Positions 9,901 to 19,394 of a stretch of 64,000 nucleotides of DNA are shown here, piece by piece. This DNA comes from Streptomyces pristinaespiralis (GTDB lineage Bacteria; Actinomycetota; Actinomycetes; Streptomycetales; Streptomycetaceae): positions 8,305,501 through 8,369,500 of the forward strand of contig NZ_CP011340.1 in NCBI RefSeq assembly GCF_001278075.1, in the 5' to 3' direction. How positions within the stretch are numbered: the first letter of the stretch is position 1; each line of letters begins with the position of its first letter. Under the pieces are notes generated by a model. The model had not been told where the DNA came from. It searched no databases and saw nothing but the letters and a program-made list of their open reading frames with translations. A program made the position numbers and the translations under genes.

Positions 9901-12900
9901 CGGCGGGTGGTTCACCGCGGGAGGCGGTCACGGCCGCCGTCGACCGGGCGGCTTCGGCCGCCACCGCCCCGGCCCCGGCGCCCGCGCCGGCCCCGGCCGC
10001 CCACACCTCGCCCACAGCGGGTGGTTCACCGCAGGAGGCGGCCCCGGGCGCCGTCGACCGGGCGGCCATGGCGGCGGGGACCGCCCCGGCGTCCGCGCCG
10101 GTCGCGGACGCCACCGTCCTGCCCACGGCGGGTGGTTCACCGCGGGAGGCGACCCCGGGCGCCGTCGACCGGGCGGCTGTGGCCGCCACCGCGCCGGCCA
10201 CGGCAGACGCCCCGGCCGCCGACACCCCGCTCGCATCGGGTGGTGCACCGCTGGAGGCGGCCACGGCCGCCACCGCCCCGGCGCAGCCGGTCGTCTCCCG
10301 GGCCCCCGACGGGGCCGGTGAGCCGGTGCCGGCCACCTCGCCCACGCCCACGCCCGCGCCTTCGGCGCAGGTGCTGGAGCGCGTGCGCGGCGTATGGGCG
10401 GAGCTGCTCGGGGACGCCGGGGACCAGGCGCAGTTCTTCGAGGCCGGCGGGGACTCCATCCTCGCCATGCAGCTCGTGTCCCGGCTGCGCCGCGCCGGGT
10501 TCACGCTCGCCATGCGCGACATCTACCGCAACCCCGTCCTGGCCGACCTCGCCGCGCACCTCGGCGCCGGGGTCCCGGACGCGCCGCAGGCCGACGAGAG
10601 CGGCGGCGACGGGACCCGGCCCGCCGCGCGGGCCGCCGGGCCGGTGTCACCGCTCGCGCCCGTGCAGTCGTGGTTCTTCCGGCACATCAGGACCGACCTC
10701 CACCAGTGGAACCAGTCCGTCCTGCTGGAGCTGAACGAAGCCGTCGACCCCACCGTCCTGCGGCTCGCCCTGCAGTCGGTCGTCGCCGCGCATCCCGCCC
10801 TGTCGGCCCGTTTCGACGAGGACCCGGACGACCCCGACGGCCCCGGCCGGCTCATGGTCCGCGCGGCACCGTTCACCGCCTACCCGGCACGGGAGGTGCT
10901 GTGGGAGCGGGACATCACCAGCGACCCGGAGCTCGACCGGGTGATGGAGGACCTCGAGCGCAGCCTGGACCCGCTGCGCGGCGTGCATGTGCGGGCCCTG
11001 CTCGCCCACGACCGGCGTTCCCCGGACGCCGCCCCGACCCATCTGCTGATCGCCGTCCACCACCTCGTCGTGGACGGGGTCTCCTGGCGCATCCTGCTGG
11101 AGGACCTCGAGCACGCCCTCGCCTCCCTCGCCGACGGGGCCCTGCCCGCCCTGCCCGAGGAGGCGTGCCGCTACGAGGACTGGGTCGCCTCACTGCCCGC
11201 CGTGGCCGCCCGGCCCGGCGAGGCCGACTACTGGCGCGCCCTCGCGGCGGCACGTGCCGAGGCCCAGACCCTGCTGCTGACCACGCCCGCGCCGGACGAG
11301 GAGCACATCCGCCGGGTCGAGTTCAGCCTCGACGAGGAGGCGACCGCCCGGCTCATCGGCCCGCTGCCGCGCCGGCTGGGCCTCCAGGTGCACCAGGTGA
11401 TGACGGGCGCGTTCGCGCAGGCCCTCGCCCGCTGGCGGGGCAGCCGCGCCGTCACCTTCGACGTGGAGACCCACGGACGGCACGGCCGCGACGAACTGTT
11501 CCGTACCGTCGGCTGGTTCACCTCCATCCACCCCGTCGTCCTGGGCGCGGACCGCTCCGTGCACCCCGAGCAGTACCTCGCCCAGATCGGCGCGGCGCTG
11601 ACCGCCGTACCGGACGGCGGCGTCGGCTTCGGCGCCTGCCGCGAGTTCTCCCCGGACGCCGGGCTGCGCACTCTGCTGCGTGACCTGCCGCCCGCCCTGG
11701 TGTGCTTCAACTACTACGGTCAGGCCGACCAGTTGAGCCCGAACGGCGGTTTCCGTATGTCGGGCCGTCCCATCCCGCGCGAGCACTCCGCCCGCTGCGA
11801 GCGCGTCTACGGCATCGAGGTGTACGGCATCGTCCACGGCGGCCGCCTGCGCATGGGCCTGACCTGGGTGCCGAGCCCGGCGGACGGTGTGGACGAGGCC
11901 GGCGTCGACGCGCTCGTGGAGCAGATGAGCTGGGTGCTGGCCACGCTCGCGGGCGCCGACCCGCACGCCGTGACCCCGGCCGAGATCACCGCGCCCGGCG
12001 CCACCGGCCCCGCCCCGCGCCCCGCCCGTCCCACCGCCCCTCCCGCCGTCCTCGCCCACAGCGGCGACGACGGGAGCGACCACGGCGGCGCCGGGGACGG
12101 CCCCGGGACCGTGCCGGTCACCCCCCAGCAGCACGGCCTGCTCCTGGACGCCCTCGCCCACCCCGGCACCGGCCGCTACGTGGAGCAGCTGTTCTGGCGC
12201 TGGCACGGCCCCCTGGACACCGACCGGTTCACCGCCGCCTGGCAGTCGGTGTTCGACCGCGAGACCGTGCTGCGGGCCTCCTTCGACTGGCAGGACGAGC
12301 CCTGCCTGGTCCTGCACGACCACGTCACCGCCGAGGTCACCCGCCACGCCGCGGGCCCCGCCGGCCCCGCCGACTTCGACGCGCTGATGGAACGCGACCG
12401 GCTGCGCGGCTTCGACCTGCGCACCCCCGGACTGCTGCGCGTCACCCTCGTCGACGACCCGGCGCCCGCCGACGGCCGAGAGCCGCTGTCGGTACGGATC
12501 CTGCTCACCTTCCACCACGTCCTGCTCGACGGCTGGAGCGTGTCCATCCTGCTCCAGGAGTTCTACCGCGCCTACCTCGCCGGCGGTGCGCTGCCCGGCG
12601 GCGAGCGGCGCCCCGACGTGCGCGACTACTCGCAATGGCTGTCCGAGCAGGACACCGCCCCCGCCCGGGAGTTCTGGTCCGACGCCGTCCCGGCCGCCGC
12701 GCCCGTCGTCCAGCCCGCCATCCCCGGCCCGGCGACCGGCCAGAGCGGCTCGGGCCGTGCGGAGTGCCGGCTCAGCGCCGCGGAGGCCGACCGGCTGCGC
12801 GCCTGGGCCGCGGCCCGCGCCGCCACCGAGTCCAGTGCCCTGCAGGCCGTGTGGGCGCTGCTGCTGTACCGGGCGGGCGGCACCAGCGGCCCGGCGCCGG

Positions 12901-14624
12901 TCGGTTTCGGTGTGACCGTCTCCGGCCGCGGCATCGCCCTCGACGCGGTCGAGCGGCTGCCCGGGCTGCTGATGAACTCGCTGCCCATGACCATCCAGGT
13001 CGACCCCGGCCACAGCCTTCCCCGGCTGCTGACGGAACTGCGCGACCAGGCTCTGGACATGGCGGCCTACGAGTGGGTCTCCACCGGCCAGATCCACGAG
13101 TGGAGCGGCCGCAGGCCGGGCGAGAAGCTCGTCGAGAGCCTCATCGTCTTCGAGAACTACCCGCGCTCCTCCGGCGACCTGGAATCCGCCCTCGCCGCCC
13201 AGGGCATCCGCGTCGAACTGCCCGACGCGGCCGGCTCGCAGACCGCGTTCCCCGTCACCCTGCTCGCCTACCGCGACGTGGACGGCAGCCTGGTCCTCGC
13301 CGCCGTCCACGACCGCGGCCGGATCGCCGACGCCGAGGCGGAGAAGCTGGTCGCCCAGTGCGCCCGGCTGCTGCGCGAACTGCCCGCCACCGACGACGAG
13401 GCCACCACCGTCGCCGACGTGCTGGCCACCGTCACCGACGCGGACCTGCCGCGCATGGCCGAACGCTCCGAGCAGCCGGACGACACCGGCGAAACGCCCG
13501 CCGACTGGCCCGAGGGCCCGGAGGCGGACTTGGTCAGGCAGGCGTGGCAGACCGTCTTCGGCACCACCGACGTCGACCCCGGCGAGCACTTCTTCGAAGC
13601 CGGCGGCCACTCCCTGCTGGCCATGCGGCTGCTGCGCGAGATCAGCCTGCGCACCGGCCGCACCCTGCGCCTGGACGAACTGCTCGCCAACCCCCGGGCC
13701 GGCATGCTCGCCCGCCTCCTCGCCGAGACCCCGCACGACGGCGCGGACGCCGACGGCGCCGCATCGGTCCTCGTACCGCTGCGGCCCGCCCGGCAGCCCG
13801 GCGCCGGCACCGTCCACCTCGTCCACCCCCCGGGCGGTCAGGTCGCCTGCTACGCGCAGCTCGCCGCCGGCTACCCCGGCCCCGAGGCGCTCGTCGGCAT
13901 CCGCGACCCGCGCGTCGACGACCCCGAGCCCGAGTACCGCTCCACGGAGCAGCTGGCAGAGCACTACCTCCAGGCGCTCGCCCCCGCCCTGGAATCGGGG
14001 GAGCGGATCGTGCTGGGCGGCTTCTCCGGCGGCGGCGTCATCGCCTACGAGATCGCCCAGCGGATCACCGCGCAGGGCGGCACACCGCCGCTGGTGGTGA
14101 TGGTCGACGCGGGCGCGCCGGACGGTGAACTGACCGACGCGGAGGCCGACGGCTCGTTCGCCGGTCAACTGCGGGCGGTCGCCGAAGGCCGCACCCCCGA
14201 CCCCGCGTCCACCACCACCGACCCCGAACCCCCCGCCACGGACGACGACCGGGCCGCCGCCACCGCGGAGCCCGCCGGGTCGGCCGCCTACCTCGCCGAG
14301 ATCTCCCAGATCGCCGAATGGATGCGCGGCGACGGCGGCGGCGACCTCGTCGCGCTGATGCGCGACAGCGTCGAGGCGATCCAGCGCTACCGGCCCTGCT
14401 CCTACGCCGGTCCCGTCGTCGTGCTGCGCGCGGGGGACACCAGCTTCGGCAAGGGCACCGACTACGACGAGAGCGACCGGTTCCACGGCCGTCCCGGCCT
14501 CGGCTGGGAGGACCACGTCGAAGACCTCACCATCCGGGTCGTGCCGGGCAACCACGTGACCATGCTGACCGGCGACAACGTGCGCAGCCTCGCCCGGATC
14601 CTGGCGTCCGCCGTCAAGAACTGA
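6939..14624 (+). CDS. snaD: Two-module NRPS, C-A-T-E-C-T-TE (SnaD-like)
   Basis: 2561 aa; ATG chosen for its CAGGAGA site, although the frame stays open upstream. Approximate domain order is condensation 20-440 (HHLVVDGES at 154), adenylation 478-970 (LYTSGSTGTPKG at 620), carrier T1 1130-1210 (Ser 1173 in FEAGGDSIL), epimerase 1235-1680 (HHLVVDGVSWRIL at 1374, FNYYGQ), condensation 1720-2165 (HHVLLDGWS at 1859), carrier T2 (Ser 2225) and thioesterase (Ser 2363 in GGFSGGG). The second module has no adenylation domain. The A-domain pocket aligned to GrsA reads about D-V-H-H-V-T-A-Y-S-K, not a standard proline code. Group A streptogramins carry a D-configured proline-type residue, so the epimerase fits SnaD. 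The domain call is firm; the gene identity rests on snaA/snaB downstream. Confidence 0.88.
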   Translation: MTTLQTPGAQNPATAGPGADEARRTPLTEEQLGLLLQHRADPAASPYNVPLALDLRGPLDAAALEAALGRLVARHPMLSARVADDDHGDGPPFLDIDPGRAPRLERRTAADDGADAGTLLAEARRELDLERDGVLRAVLLGHGPEHHTLLLVVHHLVVDGESTGLLLADLLAAYEHGDVPGPAPAAFATYVGERAREAEKDTAAAETYWREHLDGADLTVDVPLDTPAGDDGRREAAVPLELDSRLWSEITAFSRTHRAGAAAVLLAAYLKALGTYGRQSAPTVGVPLGARTDPRYDRTVGYFVRTLLVRAPAQDEDLTAAGFVTGVQRELARAVDHSRLPFPRIAKLAPRTGSGAPFNCTFVLHSWADATAAATDGVALRGGLRAHWRQDVPTPGLGLLTLELYEGDGRLRGRLKYDASRIEAATAEAFTEHVTTLARQLVREPDAPVTGLEGIGPRARATLDHLNATDHPVADTDIDTLIRGVVEARPDAVAVRFADRSWTYRDLDARIEAYAAGLTARGVRAGDRVGILLPRSDEAVAVMLAVLRTGAAYVPLDAAHPEARRRHIADSSGMRLAVVDPSTAAACPPGPQQVPAAELAQPGTAAAVRGPAPSSALHILYTSGSTGTPKGVQLSHRALVTDVLAAIRHFGIGPGDTMLLKAPFTFDVSAHEMLVALVAGARLAVAPPDAERDPDLLAETLDRYGVTLLHAVPSQLRLLLEAENFGANRSLRTVVSTGESLPNELRTAFEAAHPARLHNAYGPTETSYSTVFSWARGDDAFWTRRAEVPIGVPFDNIRCHVLDEHQRPLPPGAPGELWIGGGTVSDGYIGDPERTADRYRTLDLGGRTETVYRTGDLVRLLPGGTLTHLGRLDDQVKINGNRVELGEVRAALLCLDGVEDATVQAVRHTHGSLQIVAHVVAPATDTAAIRQALKPLLPSHMLPARLHHVPRIPLLPNGKTDRQTLARLTTTADAPAPAPVADATVLPTAGGSPREAVTAAVDRAASAATAPAPAPAPAPAAHTSPTAGGSPQEAAPGAVDRAAMAAGTAPASAPVADATVLPTAGGSPREATPGAVDRAAVAATAPATADAPAADTPLASGGAPLEAATAATAPAQPVVSRAPDGAGEPVPATSPTPTPAPSAQVLERVRGVWAELLGDAGDQAQFFEAGGDSILAMQLVSRLRRAGFTLAMRDIYRNPVLADLAAHLGAGVPDAPQADESGGDGTRPAARAAGPVSPLAPVQSWFFRHIRTDLHQWNQSVLLELNEAVDPTVLRLALQSVVAAHPALSARFDEDPDDPDGPGRLMVRAAPFTAYPAREVLWERDITSDPELDRVMEDLERSLDPLRGVHVRALLAHDRRSPDAAPTHLLIAVHHLVVDGVSWRILLEDLEHALASLADGALPALPEEACRYEDWVASLPAVAARPGEADYWRALAAARAEAQTLLLTTPAPDEEHIRRVEFSLDEEATARLIGPLPRRLGLQVHQVMTGAFAQALARWRGSRAVTFDVETHGRHGRDELFRTVGWFTSIHPVVLGADRSVHPEQYLAQIGAALTAVPDGGVGFGACREFSPDAGLRTLLRDLPPALVCFNYYGQADQLSPNGGFRMSGRPIPREHSARCERVYGIEVYGIVHGGRLRMGLTWVPSPADGVDEAGVDALVEQMSWVLATLAGADPHAVTPAEITAPGATGPAPRPARPTAPPAVLAHSGDDGSDHGGAGDGPGTVPVTPQQHGLLLDALAHPGTGRYVEQLFWRWHGPLDTDRFTAAWQSVFDRETVLRASFDWQDEPCLVLHDHVTAEVTRHAAGPAGPADFDALMERDRLRGFDLRTPGLLRVTLVDDPAPADGREPLSVRILLTFHHVLLDGWSVSILLQEFYRAYLAGGALPGGERRPDVRDYSQWLSEQDTAPAREFWSDAVPAAAPVVQPAIPGPATGQSGSGRAECRLSAAEADRLRAWAAARAATESSALQAVWALLLYRAGGTSGPAPVGFGVTVSGRGIALDAVERLPGLLMNSLPMTIQVDPGHSLPRLLTELRDQALDMAAYEWVSTGQIHEWSGRRPGEKLVESLIVFENYPRSSGDLESALAAQGIRVELPDAAGSQTAFPVTLLAYRDVDGSLVLAAVHDRGRIADAEAEKLVAQCARLLRELPATDDEATTVADVLATVTDADLPRMAERSEQPDDTGETPADWPEGPEADLVRQAWQTVFGTTDVDPGEHFFEAGGHSLLAMRLLREISLRTGRTLRLDELLANPRAGMLARLLAETPHDGADADGAASVLVPLRPARQPGAGTVHLVHPPGGQVACYAQLAAGYPGPEALVGIRDPRVDDPEPEYRSTEQLAEHYLQALAPALESGERIVLGGFSGGGVIAYEIAQRITAQGGTPPLVVMVDAGAPDGELTDAEADGSFAGQLRAVAEGRTPDPASTTTDPEPPATDDDRAAATAEPAGSAAYLAEISQIAEWMRGDGGGDLVALMRDSVEAIQRYRPCSYAGPVVVLRAGDTSFGKGTDYDESDRFHGRPGLGWEDHVEDLTIRVVPGNHVTMLTGDNVRSLARILASAVKN
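9868..10300 (+). repeat. In-frame tandem repeats in the NRPS A-T linker
   Basis: Four imperfect copies of a 36-38 codon unit encode an Ala/Pro-rich linker between the adenylation and first carrier domains. Each copy carries a GG-S-P-R-E-A type core (last copy GGAPLEA), and the shared GGG triplets start at 9905, 10019, 10130 and 10238, spacings of 114, 111 and 108 bp. All spacings are multiples of three, so the frame is kept. Such repeats can change copy number by recombination or polymerase slippage and would lengthen or shorten the tether. Confidence 0.85.
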
Positions 14625-14642
14625 ACCGAGGAGACACCCACC

Positions 14643-15911
14643 ATGACCGCACCCCGCCGGCGCATCACCCTCGCCGGCATCATCGACGGCCCCGGCGGCC
14701 ATGTGGCCGCCTGGCGCCACCCGGCGACCAAGGCGGACGCCCAGCTCGACTTCGAATTCCACCGCGACAACGCCCGCACCCTCGAACGCGGCCTGTTCGA
14801 CGCCGTGTTCATCGCGGACATCGTCGCCGTGTGGGGCACCCGCCTGGACTCCCTGTGCCGCACCTCGCGCACCGAGCACTTCGAACCGCTCACCCTGCTC
14901 GCCGCCTACGCCGCGGTCACCGAGCACATCGGCCTGTGCGCCACCGCCACCACCACGTACAACGAACCGGCGCACATCGCCGCCCGCTTCGCCTCCCTCG
15001 ACCACCTCAGCGGCGGCCGGGCCGGCTGGAACGTCGTCACCTCCGCCGCACCGTGGGAGTCCGCCAACTTCGGCTTCCCCGAGCACCTGGAGCACGGCAA
15101 ACGCTACGAGCGGGCCGAGGAGTTCATCGACGTCGTCAAAAAACTGTGGGACAGCGACGGCCGCCCCGTCGACCACCGCGGCACCCACTTCGAGGCCCCC
15201 GGCCCGCTCGGGATCGCCCGCCCCCCGCAGGGCCGCCCCGTCATCATCCAGGCCGGCTCCTCGCCGGTGGGACGCGAGTTCGCCGCCCGGCACGCCGAGG
15301 TCATCTTCACCCGGCACAACCGGCTCTCCGACGCCCAGGACTTCTACGGCGACCTCAAGGCACGCGTCGCCCGGCACGGCCGCGACCCCGAGAAGGTCCT
15401 CGTGTGGCCGACCCTCGCGCCGATCGTCGCCGCCACCGACACCGAGGCGAAGCAGCGCCTGCAGGAACTGCAGGACCTCACCCACGACCATGTCGCCCTG
15501 CGCACCCTTCAGGACCACCTCGGCGACGTCGACCTGAGCGCGTACCCGATCGACGGGCCCGTCCCCGACATCCCGTACACCAACCAGTCCCAGTCGACGA
15601 CCGAGCGGCTGATCGGCCTGGCCAGGCGCGAGAACCTCAGCATCCGCGAGCTGGCCCTGCGGCTGATGGGCGACATCGTCGTCGGCACACCGGAGCAGCT
15701 CGCCGACCACATGGAGAGCTGGTTCACCGGCCGCGGCGCCGACGGCTTCAACATCGACTTCCCGTACCTGCCGGGCTCCGCCGACGACTTCGTCGACCAC
15801 GTGGTGCCCGAACTGCAGCGCCGCGGCCTGTACCGCTCGGGCTACGAGGGCACCACCCTGCGGGCCAACCTCGGCATCGACGCCCCCCGGAAGGCAGGTG
15901 CAGCGGCTTGA
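14643..15911 (+). CDS. snaA: Flavin-dependent monooxygenase, SnaA-like (pristinamycin IIA synthase large subunit)
   Basis: 422 aa, ATG preceded by GAGGAGA. It belongs to the NtaA/SnaA/DszA group of FMNH2-dependent luciferase-like monooxygenases: the N-terminal ITLAGIIDGPGGH, the [20 protein letters not shown] strand and the GGRAGWNVVTSAAPWESANF segment are characteristic. As I recall, S. pristinaespiralis SnaA is also 422 aa. With SnaB it oxidises the D-proline residue of streptogramin IIB to the dehydroproline of IIA, using reduced FMN from a separate reductase not seen here. The stop TGA (15909-15911) is contributed by the end of the transposon inserted behind it. Without the transposon the reading would be GCA TGA, so the protein is unchanged. 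Confidence 0.88.
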   Translation: MTAPRRRITLAGIIDGPGGHVAAWRHPATKADAQLDFEFHRDNARTLERGLFDAVFIADIVAVWGTRLDSLCRTSRTEHFEPLTLLAAYAAVTEHIGLCATATTTYNEPAHIAARFASLDHLSGGRAGWNVVTSAAPWESANFGFPEHLEHGKRYERAEEFIDVVKKLWDSDGRPVDHRGTHFEAPGPLGIARPPQGRPVIIQAGSSPVGREFAARHAEVIFTRHNRLSDAQDFYGDLKARVARHGRDPEKVLVWPTLAPIVAATDTEAKQRLQELQDLTHDHVALRTLQDHLGDVDLSAYPIDGPVPDIPYTNQSQSTTERLIGLARRENLSIRELALRLMGDIVVGTPEQLADHMESWFTGRGADGFNIDFPYLPGSADDFVDHVVPELQRRGLYRSGYEGTTLRANLGIDAPRKAGAAA

Positions 15912-17291
15912 CTTCCTCCCCCGCCTAAAGGCGGGGGATTCCAGCGGTCGCCCGCTGGGGTTCCTGCTTCACCGACGACCGCCCCGTCCGGGAGGACTCC
16001 CGTTGAGGTCTTATACCGTCTCCACAGGCCGACGCCGCCAGCCCGGCGGCCAGGATGTTGCGTGCCGCATTCACGTCGCGGTCATGCACAGCGCCGCAGT
16101 CGCACGTCCACTCCCGGACGTTCAGCGGCAGCTTCCCGCGGACCGTGCCGCAGGTTCCGCACAGCTTGGAGCTGGGGAACCAGCGGTCGATCACGACGAG
16201 TTCGCGCCCATACCAGGCGCACTTGTACTCCAGCATGGAGCGCAGTTCCGTCCAGGCCGCGTCGGAGATGGCGCGCGCGAGCTTGCCGTTCTTCAGCAGG
16301 TTGCGGACGGTGAGGTCCTCGATCACGACCGTTTGGTTCTCACGGACGAGTCGAGTCGACAGCTTGTGGAGGAAGTCGCAGCGCCGGTCGGTGATCCGGG
16401 CGTGGACGCGGGCGACCTTGCGGCGGGCTTTCTTCCGGTTCGCCGACCCCTTCGCCTTGCGCGACAGCTCCCGCTGAGCCTTCGCGAGGCGGGCGCGGTC
16501 ACGGCGCTCGTGCTTGGGGTTGGTGATCTTCTCCCCGGTGGACAGGGTCACCAGGGAGGTGATCCCGGCGTCGATGCCGACGGCCGCCGTGGTGGCGGGC
16601 GCGGGGGTGATGGTGTCCTCGCACAGCAGGGACACGAACCAGCGGCCCGCACGGTCGCGGGACACGGTCACCGTCGTCGGCTCCGCCCCTTCGGGAAGGG
16701 GACGGGACCAGCGGATGTCCAGGGGCTCCGCGGTCTTCGCCAGCGTGAGCTGTCCGTTACGCCACGTGAAGGCGCTGCGGGTGTACTCGGCCGACGCCCT
16801 GGACTTTTTCCGCGACTTGTACCGCGGGTACTTCGACCGCTTGGCGAAGAAGTTGGCGAACGCCGTCTGCAAGTGCCGCAGCGCCTGCTGGAGCGGGACG
16901 GAGGACACCTCCGAGAGGAAGGCGAGTTCTTCGGTCTTCTTCCACTCCGTCAGCGCGGCGGACGACTGCACGTAGGAGACCCGGCGCTGCTCGCCGTACC
17001 AGGCTCGCGTGCGCCCCTCAAGCGCCTTGTTGTACACGAGGCGGACACAGCCGAACGTGCGGGACAGCTCAGCCGCCTGCTCGTCCGTGGGATAAAAGCG
17101 GTACTTGAAAGCCCGCTTGACCTGCTGCATCACGCCTCACACGCTATCAGTTCCCGTGTGAGCGGCGGGTGTCTGCCGGTGGTTGCAGACGCCGAACCGC
17201 CCTGGCGGCGATTCGCCCATCCCTGCCCTGCTCCGCAAGAGCTTCGTCTCCTCCCCGGTCTGAAGGCCGGGGTATCCACGAAGGAATTCTG
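15908..17291 (-). mobile_element. IS200/IS605-superfamily (IS1341-type) TnpB element, copy 1
   Basis: A 1384-bp element lies exactly between the snaA stop and the snaB start. Its right end on the minus-strand tnpB orientation is the hairpin at 15917-15940 (stem CCCCCGCC / GGCGGGGG) next to TTGAC. This is the usual end where the guide-RNA (omega/reRNA) scaffold of TnpB finishes. The other end carries CCTGCCCTGC, a small hairpin and GTATCCACGAAGGA just before the snaB ATG. Deleting 15908-17291 joins GC to ATGACC and restores an ATGA stop-start overlap. No TnpA Y1 transposase is present, so it is non-autonomous for transposition. Confidence 0.85.
15925..17133 (-). CDS. tnpB: TnpB RNA-guided nuclease (OrfB)
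   Basis: 402 aa (first codon GTG at 17133, ATG directly after). It is a full TnpB: N-terminal KYRFYPTDEQAAELSRTFG, RuvC catalytic residues D188 (GIDAGITSL), E272 (VIEDLTVRN) and D353 (HDRDVNAA), and a four-Cys zinc finger (C325, C328, C344, C346) inserted between the second and third. TnpB proteins cut DNA next to a short motif as directed by an RNA from the element's 3' end. This helps keep the element at its site. The ORF end runs into the right-end hairpin, as is normal. It is closely related to the copy at 44751-45950. All catalytic residues are present, so it may be active. Confidence 0.93.
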   Translation of the reverse strand: MMQQVKRAFKYRFYPTDEQAAELSRTFGCVRLVYNKALEGRTRAWYGEQRRVSYVQSSAALTEWKKTEELAFLSEVSSVPLQQALRHLQTAFANFFAKRSKYPRYKSRKKSRASAEYTRSAFTWRNGQLTLAKTAEPLDIRWSRPLPEGAEPTTVTVSRDRAGRWFVSLLCEDTITPAPATTAAVGIDAGITSLVTLSTGEKITNPKHERRDRARLAKAQRELSRKAKGSANRKKARRKVARVHARITDRRCDFLHKLSTRLVRENQTVVIEDLTVRNLLKNGKLARAISDAAWTELRSMLEYKCAWYGRELVVIDRWFPSSKLCGTCGTVRGKLPLNVREWTCDCGAVHDRDVNAARNILAAGLAASACGDGIRPQRESSRTGRSSVKQEPQRATAGIPRL

Positions 17292-18125
17292 ATGACCGCG
17301 CCCATCCTCGTCGCCACCCTCGACACCCGCGGCCCCGCCGCCACCCTCGGCACGATCACCCGCGCCGTGCGGGCCGCGGAGGCCGCCGGATTCGACGCCG
17401 TCCTGATCGACGACCGGGCCGCCGCCGGCGTCCAGGGCCGGTTCGAGACGACGACGCTGACCGCCGCGCTGGCCGCCGTCACCGAGCACATCGGCCTGAT
17501 CACCGCCCCGCTCCCGGCCGACCAGGCCCCCTACCACGTGTCCCGGATCACCGCCTCGCTCGACCACCTCGCCCACGGCCGCACCGGCTGGCTCGCGAGC
17601 ACGGACACCACCGACCCCGAGGGCCGCACCGGCGAACTCATCGACGTCGTCCGCGGCCTGTGGGACAGCTTCGACGACGACGCCTTCGTCCACGACCGCG
17701 CCGACGGCCTGTACTGGCGGCTGCCCGCCGTCCACCAACTCGACCACCAGGGCAGGCACTTCGACGTGGCCGGCCCCCTCAACGTCGCCCGCCCGCCGCA
17801 GGGCCACCCCGTCGTCGCCGTCACCGGCCCCGCCCTCGCCGCGGCCGCCGACCTCGTCCTGCTCGACGAGGCGGCCGACGCCGCCTCGGTGAAGCAGCAG
17901 GCACCGCACGCCAAGATCCTCCTGCCGCTGCCCGGCCCGGCCGCCGAACTGCCCGCCGACAGCCCCGCGGACGGCTTCACGGTGGCGCTCACCGGCTCCG
18001 ACGACCCGGTCCTGGCCGCGCTCGCCGCCCGGCCCGGCCGCCCGGACCGCACCGCGGCCACCACCCTGCGCGAACGCCTGGGCCTGGCCCGCCCCGAGAG
18101 CCGCCACGCCCTCACCACCGCCTGA
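17292..18125 (+). CDS. snaB: Flavin monooxygenase small subunit, SnaB-like
   Basis: 277 aa from the ATG that follows the transposon end. It is a short luciferase-fold protein paired with Sna[14 protein letters not shown] start, [19 protein letters not shown] shared in pattern with SnaA, and RGLWDSF. As I recall, pristinamycin SnaB also has 277 aa. It serves as the partner subunit of the IIA synthase that dehydrogenates the proline ring. The ribosome-binding site now in front of it (GAAGGA, 17280-17285) belongs to the transposon end. Before insertion it was probably coupled to snaA through ATGA. An earlier in-frame start exists but would read through transposon DNA. Confidence 0.86.
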   Translation: MTAPILVATLDTRGPAATLGTITRAVRAAEAAGFDAVLIDDRAAAGVQGRFETTTLTAALAAVTEHIGLITAPLPADQAPYHVSRITASLDHLAHGRTGWLASTDTTDPEGRTGELIDVVRGLWDSFDDDAFVHDRADGLYWRLPAVHQLDHQGRHFDVAGPLNVARPPQGHPVVAVTGPALAAAADLVLLDEAADAASVKQQAPHAKILLPLPGPAAELPADSPADGFTVALTGSDDPVLAALAARPGRPDRTAATTLRERLGLARPESRHALTTA

Positions 18126-18157
18126 CGACCCGTCCGCCCGCTGCTTCCTGGAGAGTC

Positions 18158-19366
<1,209 letters not shown>

Positions 19367-19394
19367 GCCGGCCGGACCTGTGAGGAGACCTGAC

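Noticed and set aside
11190..15800. A 1536-codon minus-strand open frame opposite the NRPS and snaA, and similar very long antisense frames elsewhere
   Set aside because: Products are Gly/Ala/Val/Gln-rich without domain motifs. They mirror the codon bias of real plus-strand genes.
14643..15911. snaA truncated by the transposon
   Set aside because: The reconstructed empty site gives the same last residues and the same 422-aa length, so the protein is intact.
15908..17291. Tandem target-site duplications around the TnpB elements
   Set aside because: None found, as expected for IS200/IS605-type elements, which insert without duplicating the target.
18126..18157. SAM or cobalamin riboswitch before metK or metH
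   Set aside because: The metK leader is only 32 bp, and metH starts inside the preceding gene, leaving no room for an aptamer.
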